Origin: Butyriboletus loyo
Taxonomy: Eukaryota; Basidiomycota; Agaricomycetes; Boletales; Boletaceae
Direction: 5' to 3'
Length of the DNA stretch: 64,000 nt
Assembly (NCBI GenBank): GCA_038093515.1
Contig: JBBPSI010000039.1
Location: 62,001 to 126,000, forward strand
Numbering within the stretch: position 1 is the stretch's first letter; the number at the start of each line of letters is the position of its first letter. Under the pieces are notes generated by a model. That model saw only the letters and a list, made by a program, of their open reading frames with translations. It was not told the origin of the DNA and did no database searches. A program made the translations under genes and the position numbers. Positions 45,385 through 57,184 of this stretch are shown here, piece by piece.

Positions 45385-46774
45385 ATGCATCTTCCTGCAA
45401 CACCAGCGGCGTCTGGGATTTCCCGCGCCGACTCATCGCTGTCCGAATGCATCAACTTTACAGGCGACACTCCCGCGTTTAGCTGCGACTCGATTTTGAC
45501 ATCTTCTGACACGATCAAGAGCATGAGTCCTTTGACGCGCTCCATGACAGGGCCCAGTCCTGACAAGAGTAAATCCACGATGGTGCATGAACCAATTCAT
45601 GGCCCAATCAACCATATGGATGACTCTAGCACCTCGGGGTAAGTGGTTCGTATCTCGTTTTCATCCATCCTTTTCAATTCTTGCAGATATCGATATCCCT
45701 GCAAAGTCTCGACAGTGAGAAACAGCTTTCAATCGTGATCCACCACACACCATCTTATACCTGCTTACTAGCATCCCCAACAACGTCCCTTGCGTCCTCA
45801 TTATAATCCGTACGTTCGGATGGTGAATATGCTATCCAAACCTCGCCCTCTAGGCAACCCCAACGTAGACCAGACCATCCTGGCAAAGCCTCCCGACCGG
45901 CGCAGTTATCCTGGTGACCTCCCTGAGCGGAAGCGCCAAAAATTCTATACGATCAACTCCTCAGCTGTAACATTCAACGGTTCATCGACATCGTATGCTA
46001 AGGGACCTGCTTCTCGTAACAACGCTTCTGAACCCGACATTCAAGTGATCGGACCGCCCCGCACGACCAACAATCGCATTAATCCTGTCCTAGACAACGC
46101 CGATATTATCTATATTGGAGCTATCTCTGACAACGTCGGCAAACGTATCTCTCGTCATGCCAAACCGTCGTCTCCAGATCCAATCTTGCTGCCACCTTTA
46201 AGACGGAAAGTCGAACATCCCATTGGAAGTCATCCCAAAGAGTGCAACTTGTCTGCCTTGAATAAAGGGAAGGGTCACGCTCAAGAATCGTTCGAACTTG
46301 TTGTGGAAAGTTCAGAAGGGGAGGAAGACGTCGGGGAGTTCACACCCACTCCACCTATGGGTCAGCCGTCTAATGCCAGGAAATCACACAAGATACCCAA
46401 AGACCTCGTGCGGGAACGTAGGAAGCTCTTGGAGAGTGTACCTAGCCACACACCGACAGCCATACGGCCCCCCATCGAGAAGGGGGTGAATTCCTCCGAC
46501 TTGACAACCGGAACGATTATTGATGGGATGAAGAAGAAGGATGTCGTCTCGGACTTGAGAACCGGAACGGTTATTGGTAAGATGAAGAGGAAGAACGAGG
46601 TAAGCCCAAGGTAATGAAAAGATGAACATTCGTATCTCATGGCGTTCCTGCTAGGGTGAACCTGCCAATCAAAAAAGCACAGGCACGTATGATCACGTTG
46701 GAACTTCGGGACTCGGGATGGTCTTCCACCCACGTCTAGCACGTTATCTGGGTAATCTCCAAAACCCCGAATAG
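45385..46774 (+). CDS. Uncharacterised protein with SUMO-interaction-like motifs
   Basis: Exons 45385-45638, 45687-45714 (28 nt), 45772-46599 and 46655-46774 keep one frame for 409 residues, from MHLPATPAASGISRADSSLS to LARYLGNLQNPE. It is hydrophilic and probably disordered, rich in Ser, Pro, Lys and Arg, with a basic PERKRQK-like cluster (LPERKRQKFY). Three hydrophobic-acidic motifs resemble SUMO-interacting motifs: DIQVIG (about residue 184), ADIIYIG (about 205) and ELVVESSEGEED (about 268-279). Near the end an 18-residue unit occurs twice (SDLTTGTIIDGMKKK and SDLRTGTVIGKMKRK). No catalytic domain is seen. I do not recognise the family. It interrupts the leftward MFS cluster. Confidence 0.65.
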
Positions 46775-47034
46775 CCTCTAGTTTCTTCGTCTTATCTTCC
46801 ATGCACCTCGCCATCCTATGATCATACCTATCTCTCTCTACTAGGTACTCGCGAGGCTCCATTCGCGCCATAGTAGAAAGAGGTAACACCGAAAGATTAA
46901 ACACTATCATTGCGCCATGGCCCAACTCGTTCAGAAAATCTACATATATGTAATCTATATCACCCAGCCAACGAGTCTGCCACGCGCATCCTGATGCGGA
47001 TCGATGTACAGATAATACACAATGCTCCATCCAT
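46775..47034. other. Short convergent spacer
   Basis: Between the ends of the SIM-rich gene and MFS paralog D. Nothing recognised. Confidence 0.5.
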
Positions 47035-49078
47035 TCACACCGTACCCTCTTCCACGGTCGACCCCCCATCTTTTAAACTAGGCGCGACCACGCACGTTCT
47101 TGAGCTTCCGGGTGTCCACATCTCAACAGTCCCCTGTGTCGTCGTTCCCGTCTCCGTCCAACCGCCGACACCCGCCGAGTGCGAAGCGGTCTCGGTATAT
47201 TCCTGATTCAACTTCTGATCCCCGAACGCAAACCCGCCTTCGTACCCAAACCAGACATGCCGTCCGCAATTCGGTCCGCGCATGAACAGGACGAGCAGTT
47301 GCCACCCATAGAGACCGACTGAGACTGCGGCTGCGGGGCGCCATCCATATCGGAGGAAGACATGGGATCCAGCGGAGGATCCGATGACTTGGCCTACGAA
47401 GAGCTGTCGACGACAAAATTAACAAACACATGAATGGGTGAATAGAGCGACGAGGTGTCAGTAAGAAGACACTCGCACTCGAGAGAGACGAACGCAGCGG
47501 TCAAAAACCGAGCGGAAGCAGGACACATACTGATGCCGTAAGGATAGCATTCAAGCGCGAACGTGCCTCGTCAGAAATACTGTACATCTCAGTTCGTCAC
47601 CTACTTATCTCCGGAAGCCTTTAATCACAAGATGTTACTCACCCAAACACGATCGTCTGCAACGACACCGTCTGTGTCTGTCGAAATGCATCTATCCCAA
47701 AGCACACGATGACAACGACGGCGATGTTGATCCCACCGGCGGCCATTTCGATGCACTGCAGGACCAATAGGCAAAGGGTCGCCACGAGCATGGACAACCA
47801 GGCACCGAACCGTTCAATGAAGTGACCAGCCAGCGGTCCCGAAAGGATGCCCAGGATGCCGATCAACCCAAATAGACCGATGTACAATCTAGACATCATA
47901 AACGGTTCAGCGCCATGATTCACGACTCATCATCATGAGTGGATTGCATGGCAAGCATGGCAAAAAGTGGGGGAGCAAAAGAGAAGGGCACCCACGTCGA
48001 GAAATGATACGGCTCGTCACCCAACAAAAAGGTGAGCGTCACCCAAAAATTAGACCAACACGCCACTGATGCAATATTAATCAACGCCGCTTGCACGAGT
48101 CTTGGTTCGTTGACGCAATACATAACCATGGAGTGTAAGATTTCCATATACGTGAGGTGCGGATTCTTGGGTGGGCGATCCGGTATGAGGACATAGGCGC
48201 CGCACAAGACGACGGCCTGCACGCCAATAGCCATGTAATACACAGTGCGCCAGGTGGTGAAGTAGGCGATGACACCGGAGAGGACACGCGCGAGGAGGAT
48301 GCCAAGCATGAGACCAGTTTGGAGGATCGAGACGACGCGGGCGCGCTGTTGTGGAGCGGCGAGGTCGGCCGCTAAGGGGATGAGGATTTGAGGGGTTACG
48401 TTAAACACGCCGATGAGGATCGCAAACGTATGGAAGGCGACGACGTCCCGTGACAGAGCCAAGCCTACCGAAAGGCAGGTTGTGATACAGACGAGGGCCA
48501 TGACTAGCTGACGACACCGAACCAGGTCACCAAGAGGAGAGATGAAGAATAACCCAACACAATATCTATCATATGTGAACGTGATGAATTGCGGCTCGAT
48601 CAAGACATCGGAAGCCTACCCTGCTTGATACATGGTGGGTATCCTGAAACGCAGTCAGCAGTGCCCAAACGAACTCAGCTTCAGCGAACCTACCATGCCA
48701 CCGTCGCATACGTCTCATTGAACGAATTGGCTATCTCGACTGGGGAAGGTATGTAACATGTGAGCGACGTATGCATCACAACGAGACAGACCCAATCTTA
48801 CTTAGGAGAGGCTGGCAGTAATTAAGATTGGCCACGACTTCCCGACGTTATTGTCAGCACAACCGGCAGGTCATCATATAGGTGACGGCATCCTCACCAA
48901 ATGTGCAGCCAAGACTCAGGCCAATTTGTGTCCACCATCCAAGGCCCAGTTGCCGACCAGGGTCGTAGCGCAGCCGTGCAGGTACAGGCAAGACCCCGAA
49001 ATCTTTGCGAGGGCGAACGACAGGCTCAGGATCCAACGTTGCTGAAATGGAGCTCACTGCTGCCAGCTCTGAGTCCAT
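47035..49078 (-). CDS. MFS transporter, paralog D
   Basis: Start MDSELAAVSSISATLDPEPV at 49078 (the frame is open to an ATG at 49135). Then VLPVPARLRYDPGRQLG, VANLNYCQPLL, NETYATVAWIPTMYQAG across small exons with GT-AG introns, the large exon YCVGLFFISPLGDLVRCRQL to VTLTFLLGDEPYHFST, LYIGLFGLIGILGILSGPLA, FRQTQTVSLQTIVFG, and GQVIGSSAGSHVFLRYGWRP. The C-terminal tail is long and Thr/Gly-rich and ends at 47035. All segments of the family are present, and no frame break was found. PYYYST of the other copies is PYHFST here. Substrate unknown. Confidence 0.87.
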
Positions 49079-49135
49079 CAGTGTCAATACCGACAGTGAC
49101 CAGCAACGTCGGGAGCGGCCCGAGTCATCGAGCAT

Positions 49136-49622
49136 GGTGGACTATATGCTACGCCTGTTGCCGTCCCGTCAGTACAAATAAAGTGTTGGGAAAGAAAGGG
49201 AGGGACAGTAGTTGGAAGGCGGAAGGAACGGGCGAAAGGAGGACCACAGATTAGCAGGAAGAGGTGGAGATATATGACTACTTCTCTCAGTCAGGGCCAT
49301 TTTCACAGGTACCAGAGACCTTGGCGAGTGACATGCTACTGGCAGCTCCGTTTCCGTGGATCCGGATGATATTTCAACGCAGTGATGAGGTTCGTGTGGA
49401 CGTCTGAGGACTCGTATCGCCGCAAAGTTCAAGAAAAAAGTGCGGTCTCGCCAGCCGCGCGCGCCGACGACCACGCAACAGTTCATTTATGTACAATAAC
49501 ACGCACTTTGGGCCATGTTCGAAGTTTTCGGTTAGAGTAGTATGGCACGGCCCATTAGTACGATTTGGAAGCGCCCCTGATCGGTTCCCGTGTCAGGGTC
49601 AAATTCTCTTTTCTAAGTTTTC
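49136..49622. other. Intergenic, nothing recognised
   Basis: Upstream region of MFS paralog D. No motif seen. Confidence 0.4.
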
Positions 49623-50006
49623 TCAAAATTGATTGATAGCCGCATCACTGACACTTATAAGCCGAACTGAAGTTCGTTGGATAGCTTGGGCCTTCGTATC
49701 AGTCATGATTCTCTGGTATATAGGTTGAACCAGGTCTGCTGATTTAGGAACGCGTCGCGTGAGGAATCCAACGAGTTGCTTGTGGTTGTTCCGAGACAAT
49801 AACGTCACAATAATGATGGAGCACGCATTTGGAGACTGCTCATTTCGAAAATCGCAATAGAAACACAAGGACATCTCCTTCGCGTCGGGACTTGGACGAC
49901 CCACAAGCAGAATCAATGTGATTGGAATACATGAAGCATGAACGTCGGGCAATACAATCTTGCCTGCCCCAGCTATGATCGTGGCCGCGTCAGTAGAGTA
50001 TGTCAT
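49623..50006 (-). pseudogene. NACHT-type STAND NTPase fragment
   Basis: The leftward frame reads TIIAGAGKIVLPD, then EMSLCFYCDFRNEQSPN, then QLVGFLTRRVPKSADLV. This order resembles the start of fungal NACHT domains (P-loop GxGKS/T, then the FYCDFR(D/N) strand). The P-loop Ser/Thr is Ile, which should abolish nucleotide binding, and no N- or C-terminal domains can be followed. It is likely a remnant of an NLR-like gene. Confidence 0.45.
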
Positions 50007-50385
50007 AGACCTCGAGAGATCGTACCTTTACCTCGCGGTCATTATAACGAGCTTTCTCGACCGGTTTCCTCCCACCTCGCATTTGGGTTGTGTCGAACAC
50101 CTCTAGCAAAAATCTTGCTAGCAAAAGTGACAACGTAACGTCTCGCTTTTCAGCGCAGTTTCATCCATCGAACCAGTTCAGTACCCTTTCTAGCTTTCCC
50201 ACTAAGGAGATGTCAGATTGATTTGTGAATGAGAAGGTTAATGAATAGTGTAATCACCATCACTGTCTGGCCCATCACTACAATCATTGTCCCGTGTTTC
50301 TTCTGTTGAACTGCACGTTTGTTCTGTTGGAACATCGATTAAGAGTGGTCTCGTTCAGTATTATAGAACTTACTTGGTACTCGTC

Positions 50386-50991
50386 TTAACAGAAGCCCAT
50401 GCAGGTCTTTGATAGCTTGCAATCTCCCCTGGACGGTGTAATATAGAGGCCTGGGTACATCTTGCTGCCGTCAAACCTTCCTGTGACGTGGTTCCTGCCA
50501 AGTAGTGCTCTGATCTCGTCTTCCCTGGGCATTGTGCCATGCACTCTCGGGAACGTAGACCTCCACGGGGACGCGAGTACCAAGTTTCCAGGCCAACCTT
50601 TACCGAACTCGACATGGCTAGGCGCGTCTGTGGCCCATTGGTGCGAAGCGAACTCTGTCAGCCTATCTGGCATTGAATGCAGGCCAACGACCGACGTTCG
50701 GTCAAGTTGTGCGAGGGTTGGCTGCAATTTTCTGCTCTCCGCTTCGACCGTTGCCATATGCCGTACAGATTCAGATCCTTGCTGTCGACGTAGTACTCGT
50801 GCGAGCAGGACGGGATCGTGAGGGGGAAAAAGCCTTGGCACGGGCACTCCTTGAATTTTTTTTGTTTTTTTTAATTTATAATAATGGAGATCGGAAAATG
50901 AAAATGTGACGTCACCTATCATGGGCTTGTATTCTTTTTCTGGGGATAGAGTATGTCCTTGGACACGATTGCTAGCGCTGGTCGACCACAC
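50386..50991 (-). other. 201-codon leftward open frame, unidentified
   Basis: Contains DRTSVVGLHSMPDRLTEFAS and SHVEFGKGWPGNLVLASPWR. The EFGKG...P pattern is loosely like the DFG-W loop of BAHD-type acyltransferases, but no HxxxD motif is found nearby, so I do not assign it. It may be part of a decayed gene. Confidence 0.25.
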
Positions 50992-51039
50992 CGTAGTCCG
51001 TAATCCGCAGATAGCATTCCTACAGTAACATGGACATCC

Positions 51040-51830
51040 TCGTGCGAACGATTCTTGTAGCCCATCGCCATCTGTTATGCAAGCCCACCACGAGAACGGG
51101 ACGAGATCATGTCCGACAGCTTCAAGCGGCGTTGATCGATGTCACAGAATCCACTGTCAGTGAGGCTCTCGGGATCTTGGACTCCGTGGCGAGCGAAATG
51201 CATCCAGTCCGTATCCTTCATCACGACAAGTAGTACTTTCACCAGAAGGGTGGTTTGTGCTGAGGTATTCCAGTTCCACGCGCACAGCCGGAAGCTGAGA
51301 TTGGCCATCTGAAGGTGGCTGAGGGATAACTAGAACACAAAGACCATCACTAGAGGTGGTGTTTTGGATGGCCGGCGGCACACGGAGCTCCCGAGAGTGG
51401 GAACGCAGCATGACGAGATGACAAAATCGACCGAGTGCCATAAAGGCCGGCGGCGTAGTCAGGAAGTAAAGGCACCGGCCAGACCTAATGCGGCTGAGAG
51501 TTGCTGAAGTTGACGGGCATGGGCTAGATACGCAGGAGCTGTGAAGCTGAAATAACTCCCCCATATAACCAAGCATCCCTCAAGCCACTGTTGCAAGTTC
51601 AGGGTGTCCCAAGTCGAGATCTGTCGCTGTCCCTTCCCGGACCACATGAGATGATCATAACGGTGTGTAAGGGACAAACCTATCCACGCGAGTTGAAGGA
51701 GACTTGCGGCAACAGACTATCCACGAAGAAACGAATGATACCCAAGAGAACGAGCGTGCGGAATCCATTGCTGTGATGCATGATATCGACCGGCCCAAGA
51801 CTCGGCACAGTTATTCAGACAGACGAAATC
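51040..51830. other. Spacer, nothing recognised
   Basis: Open frames on the minus strand look partly protein-like, but no family was recognised. It lies downstream (in minus-strand sense) of the dead TPR array, where a CHAT or other effector domain would be expected. Confidence 0.3.
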
Positions 51831-51839
51831 GTGCGGGTA

Positions 51840-52610
51840 ACCATCAACTTCCCTGTGTCCTGAAATCGATCGTTCAAGTTCATTCGGCTCAAAAAGACAT
51901 TGGAATCAATTTTCGACGATGGTGGCCCCTTGAAACCGAAAATAATGATCAATTGCCCTGAGGTCATTCAATTCGCCAAGATGTAGAAAACGACCGAGAA
52001 AGGAGTTGGCAAGTCTACATAACAGGCACCCGGACGTGGCAGGGGTGCTGGTGAATTGTAAAGCCTCCTCGTGCCTTGAAATCGATTACTCGAGGTCACT
52101 CAAACTGCCGAGGCAACTGAAACGAGTGCCAAGGGAGCTCGAGAGTGAGCGAGGTTGTTCGGAAGGTTTGATTTATCAGTATAACTTCCCTCTACCTTGA
52201 AATGGATTGCTCGAGGTTGCTCAGTCCGCCGAGGCGCTCGAAACGAGTACCGAGGGAGTTTGCGAGGCTCCTCAGATAGCCAGTTTTGCGAGGGTAACCC
52301 TAAGGGGTGAGCTCTACAGCCTCGCTGCGGATTGCGCAAGGTCACCAGTCCGCCGAGGCGCACGGCATGAGCGATAAAAGAGTTCGAAAGATTGTTCAGG
52401 TATCTGGCTGACCACTGTCATGGGAGAACGCTACAGCTTCGCTGGATTGCTCGAGGTCACTTAGTTCGGCGAGGGGCGGGAACTACGACTGGACAGGGAA
52501 TTGGCAAAATTGTTCAGATAGTGATTCAGAGGTTTGTTGGGGCGGTGAGTTGCACGGCTTCTATATGCCTGGTGATCTCGAGGTCATTGAAAAATTTCGA
52601 TCAGGTCTGA
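51840..52610 (-). pseudogene. Decayed TPR array (TPR-CHAT/NLR-type)
   Basis: Six or seven degenerate units of about 114-132 bp recur, with equivalent points near 51960, 52092, 52213, 52339, 52453 and 52579. Read leftward, the best unit gives SLGTRFERLGGLSNLEQSIS, the typical consensus of fungal TPR-CHAT and TPR-NLR arrays. Other units read SLGTRFSCLGSLSDLE then a stop. Frames change between units, so it cannot be expressed as one protein. Confidence 0.7.
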
Positions 52611-52858
52611 TCGGTGTAGGGCATGCGTCTGTGGAAACTTCGTAGTACTTCTGGGATACGTTCGGAATATTGGGCTCAATTTTCCTACGTCGTGGTAAGC
52701 ATACCGATTGTAGTGGACCTTTGAAAGCACCATTAGCAACGACTAGATCATGATTCATGTAACAATAGAAATCATCCAAACACATCAGTAAAACAGTTGC
52801 TGGTTCCCGAGTGTAGTCGAGTGCTAACCGTTTCACCAATGATTGGCATGGCAGAAAT

Positions 52859-54033
52859 TCAACTACTCTCCTGGGCTGGCGCAACGCCCGCCTTCGCTAT
52901 CTGCCCAGCTTCACAGAACGTCTCCAGCGCCTTCCAAGCTGCGCCCGACCCAATACTCTCCCTCGCCAACCTAACCCCGTCCTTATAATCCGTCGCCACC
53001 CCAGCAACGACCAACAACGCCGACGCATTCATCAACACAAAATCCAACACGGGCGTCAACTCTTCCGGCATCTCTCCTCCCGACGTCAACAACCGCGTCA
53101 ATGTCGCCGCATTCTCCGACGCCTGTCCACCCGCCACCGCCGTGAGCGGGTGCGTGCTGAGCCCAAACTGCGCGGGGTGAAGCACGGTCTCGACGATCAC
53201 CCCGTCGGGCGTGAGCGACCATGCCCACGTCTCCCCCGCACAGCTGATCTCGTCGAGGCCTTCCGCCCCACACACCACCAACGCCCTCACGACGCCCCCG
53301 TCTCTCAACGATTTCGCAAAGGGGAGCCCTAGCTCGTGTTCGGCGACGCCGAGGACCATGCCACGGGGACGTGCGGGGTTGATGAGCGGTCCGAGGATGT
53401 TGAAGAGGGTGCGGAAGGGAAGAGATTTGCGGTAGGGTGCGATGAGGGCGAGGGCAGGGTGATAGTGGGGTGCAAGGATGAACGTAAAGGGAACGCGGGA
53501 GATGGGCATGGGCGTCCCTGCTGTCGGGGGAACGAAAAAACAGCCGAGCGATTGCAAGAGGTCGGCAGAGCCTGACGAGGACGTCGAGGCGCGACTGCCG
53601 TGCTAGAGGTGTATGAGTGTACGATGAGCATCCGTGGGGAGGGGACTTGAACGCTTTTTTTCCGTACCTTGACTACTCGAGCGCCTGCGCCGGCGGCGAC
53701 GATAGCAGCACTCGTGCTGACGTTGAATGTATTGTGCCCATCTCCACCGGTCCCGACGATATCGACGACAAAGTCCTTGTCATCGTCCTCGATCGCTGCT
53801 TTGAGGGCCCGGGAACGGAGCACATCAGCAGCCACTGCGAGGTTTTCTTGGCGTTGCTCTATCCTTTGGATATGCGTCGCAGCAAGGAAGGCACCGATCT
53901 GCGTGGGCGAGACGACATCGGGTGTAAAGAGATGTTCGAGGGCGAGTTTGAGGTCGTCCGGGGTGAAATGCTCGGGCGTCTTGACGAGCTTTTCCAGTAG
54001 CGATTTGAACTTGTTGGACGTGTACTCCGTCAT
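52859..54033 (-). CDS. TRP4: Anthranilate phosphoribosyltransferase
   Basis: Two exons (53668-54033 and 52859-53602; intron 53603-53667) encode 369 residues. Start MTEYTSNKFKSLLEKLVKTP. The PRPP-binding GTGGD loop is present (DIVGTGGDGHNTFNVSTS), followed across the intron by VVKHGSRASTSSSGSADLLQ. Further on come FILAPHYHPA, RTLFNILGPLINPARP and GLDEISCAGETW, all in family order. The enzyme transfers the phosphoribosyl group of PRPP to anthranilate, the second step of tryptophan synthesis. It follows HIS1 on the same strand, with 117 bp from the HIS1 stop to this ATG. Confidence 0.96.
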
Positions 54034-54150
54034 CGATGCAAAGCGTCTATGAATGGTCGAAGCAGGTGGCTCATACTCGAGACATACACGACGCCATCTG
54101 TGGTGCCAATCACAAGCGCGGCCTAGGGGCGCCCAGGGACGCCACCGCGA

Positions 54151-55434
54151 TCATACACGGCAATTGTTCAAACTGTAGATCAGGATATCCTCCGCCCCGA
54201 TCGCCACCAACTCATCCATCACCCTCGCAGAATTCTTTTTTTCTACCATCGCGCTCACATCCACCCAATCCGTATTATCCAACGGACTGATCGTCGGTGC
54301 CCTTCGTCCAGGTGCGATCCCAATCGCGCGCGGCAATGCCTCACGGGAGACGTTGAACGAACACACGACGTATTTCTCAGCGGCTACGACACCAGCGATG
54401 CGACTTGCGATCAAGTTGATCAGTGGCGTGTGATCGGCACGCGAAGGCGTGGTGGATCTGATGAGGATAGCTTCAGTTTCAAGAAGCGTGGCGATGGCGT
54501 GCAGTCCCGCCGCACGCATAGTATCGCCCGACTCTGTTCAGCGTTTCAGTTATCCGCGTAGGACCAGAGATTTGTTCGGCGTTTACACGTACCCACGAGA
54601 TCCACTAGACAGTAGAGATCGCCGTCAGCCCAATCGAACACGACCCATCCACCCCGTCCACTCACCAATCCCATCCGCCAGACCCAACGCACACGCTGCC
54701 TCCACACTCCCCCCAACATACTGAATCCTCGTCCGCTGCTCCCCCGCCAACGCCAACCGATCGTCCAACTTACCAAAATACTCCCCCGCAAGCACCTCGA
54801 AACTCGTCACGACGCGTTTTCCGGCGAGATCTTCCACCGTCTTGATCGACCCCCGTTCGGGAACCTGGATTTGCAACGCACATTTTCCAAATGCGAGGCG
54901 TTGGACTTCGGTGACCTTGTCTTGCATTTTGGCTTCGAGGATGACGTCGTGACCGGTGATGCCGATATCGACGTTACCGTTCCCAACGAAGGAAGGGATG
55001 TCTGCTGCTGGGAGGAACACACTATGCACAGGCGGCCGGATGAGAAGTGGAGCATGACATGATAGTTTTCAATAATCCTCTGCGGTATAGTGTAGGCTTA
55101 CAGTGCGATGGGGTGGTTCATCACGAGACAAACGTCGAGACGATTCGATCGGCGGAACTGGATGTCCGCGCCTGTTAGATTCCATCAAAAAGATGTATAT
55201 GTGATACATCTACGTCAAACGCAGCGCACGCACCGGAAAGTAACTGCAAGCATCGCTCGTGCAGTCTACCTGTACACGGCGATCAGCATCTGTTTGGGTG
55301 ACCAAAAAACACCGGGCTGGTCAGACGTTACCTTTTTTCGGGATGGCAAAAAGCAAGCGACCGTTGATCACTTCGACGTCTGACGGCGATCTTGAGACGA
55401 TTCCAAATAGACTTGACTGTGAAAACTCACTCAT
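54151..55434 (-). CDS. HIS1: ATP phosphoribosyltransferase
   Basis: Six exons (55332-55434, 55234-55269, 55102-55171, 54666-55021, 54593-54604, 54151-54533) give 319 residues. Start MSEFSQSSLFGIVSRSPSDV, then GRLLFAIPKKGRLHERCLQL, ADIQFRRSNRLDVCLV, VDIGITGHDVILEAK, RIQYVGGSVEAACALGLADG, VDLVESGDTMRAAGLHAIAT, and the C-terminal regulatory domain (RRAPTISPLDNTDWVDVSAM, the histidine-feedback part of long-form HisG). It catalyses the first step of histidine synthesis from ATP and PRPP. The fifth exon is only 12 nt and codes for most of VDLV. Phases of all introns agree. Confidence 0.96.
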
Positions 55435-57184
55435 CCCGACAGGGTTCAAGTAGCCCTTGATGTGGTGTAGGACGAACAGTATTGTCACGCCGAGTCATCT
55501 GGCATATTCACGACCGCACACATTTACCAAAAATGGGTCCCCGAAATGGCACACGTTCGAACCCGAACCCGAGTTCTTTGAATCAACGCTCAACGTGCAC
55601 CTAGCTTTGCGGTAGATCATGTCGATCACCGCAGTGTAGTACGAGTCCGTTCATCGTGCCCCACAGAAATGCAAAGCCATCCCTGGCTGGTCGTCACGGT
55701 AAAATTCAGACACTCGTTTAGGGAACGTGGCGGCTCCTATCCATGTCTGCGTCCGCTGGCTCACATTTCAAGGTGTCTCTCATTCCAGAGCCTGATGTCC
55801 ACTAATGGGCCAAGATCCAAAGCACCTCCGCGCGGATCGATCTCACCGATCCCAACACATCAGCAGCTACGCGCTCCTTCGTTTGACTGCCATACATATC
55901 ATGTCACCTCGTGCGTGAGCACTTGAACGACGATATGATAAGCGGGACCGACCCCAATCGATGTGGTCGAGTAAAGCGGACAGATCAATGGGTTAGTCAT
56001 TTCTCCAAGAGGGTGGCTCTGTCGAGTTTCGTGCGCAATTCGCTTGTCCAGTCAACACCGTCGACGAGTGTCGGTTGATCGCACCGGCATGGTAAGTAAA
56101 GTGTCCTTTCAGGTTTGGGGGGAATGGTGGATGTCTGCTTCTGGGAAGTAGAGACACGCCCTCGATCGCGCTAGGAGAAATTCCGGAGATGTCGTGCCGA
56201 TGTCGGAGAAACACCGCAATAGCAGTCACTGGAAGACGTAAGCAGCTAAGGAACAGGAAATACTCGACAGGAAGGGCTATGCCAGACGCAAGAACACGAG
56301 CGGGAACAGCAGCAATCGCTCGGTGGGGAAAGAGCCTTTGAGAAGTGTTGCAGCGAGAATACTCCGACGAGATGCGCTGCGCGCGAATTACGACTGAATG
56401 CCTCTGATCATGATGAACTGACCATCATGGACGTGCCATCATACGAAGACCTGTCAAGCAGTGGAGTCTTAAGGAACGACAGCTAAAATCACGGACAACG
56501 GGGACAAATTACGTGCTCGTGCGTCCAGGTAGTGCCATCGAACGGTTCAGCCAGAGCCGGGTGACCCGACTACCGCGAGAACGTGATGGCATGTCTCAGG
56601 ATCTAGTTTCTTCGGAGGTTCCTTACGCCAGAGAGATTGCATGACAAGCTGAGGGATAGAGATGCCACCAGAAATAGCGTCGCCCAGCGCGTTCTTGCAT
56701 GTTTCATATTACAGGGGATCGGATCCAGGGTGGGCTCTCGGAAGCTAACTATCCGAGATCACTATTAGAGGCAATATTGGCAAGGAACGCCCACTTGAGA
56801 GCATGACAGCGAACGTGGCACGGCGAATGTACTGAGAAGGCTATGCGGGCAGATGATGAAACAGCAGGACTCTGATGGCCGTGTGCTCCAGCGGGATAGC
56901 AGGGAAGTTTGATGGTCTCCTGAATCCTGTGGTTAGATTAGCTCTAGACTTATTTTTCACAGAGGTGCAAGGTACGAGGCAGAATTCAAGCTGTGCTTTC
57001 ACCACGGAGAGTCTTCGGAAATATGAATATGCGCATTTCCGAAAAAGGAAATTAGCTCGGAGTAATTGTGATATTCAACCTCCGACAGGCGTACGCGCAC
57101 GCCGCAGACTCGAATGACGCGGCCAACAGCGACTCGATAGTACACGCCATCTCTGCGCGAACGAAGGTCGCTCTCATCCTAGAC
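55435..57184. other. Intergenic, nothing recognised
   Basis: 1.75 kb between the divergent HIS1 and PRE7 starts. No gene or RNA supported. Confidence 0.45.

Noticed and set aside
46362..47069. 235-codon leftward open frame
   Set aside because: It overlaps the well-supported rightward SIM-rich gene and the 3' end of MFS paralog D and has no motif.
50386..50991. BAHD acyltransferase gene
   Set aside because: Only a loose EFGKG pattern is seen; the HxxxD motif and other family segments were not found.
55540..55590. tRNA-like B-box near a gttcgaaccc sequence
   Set aside because: No matching A-box or cloverleaf stems at the right distance.
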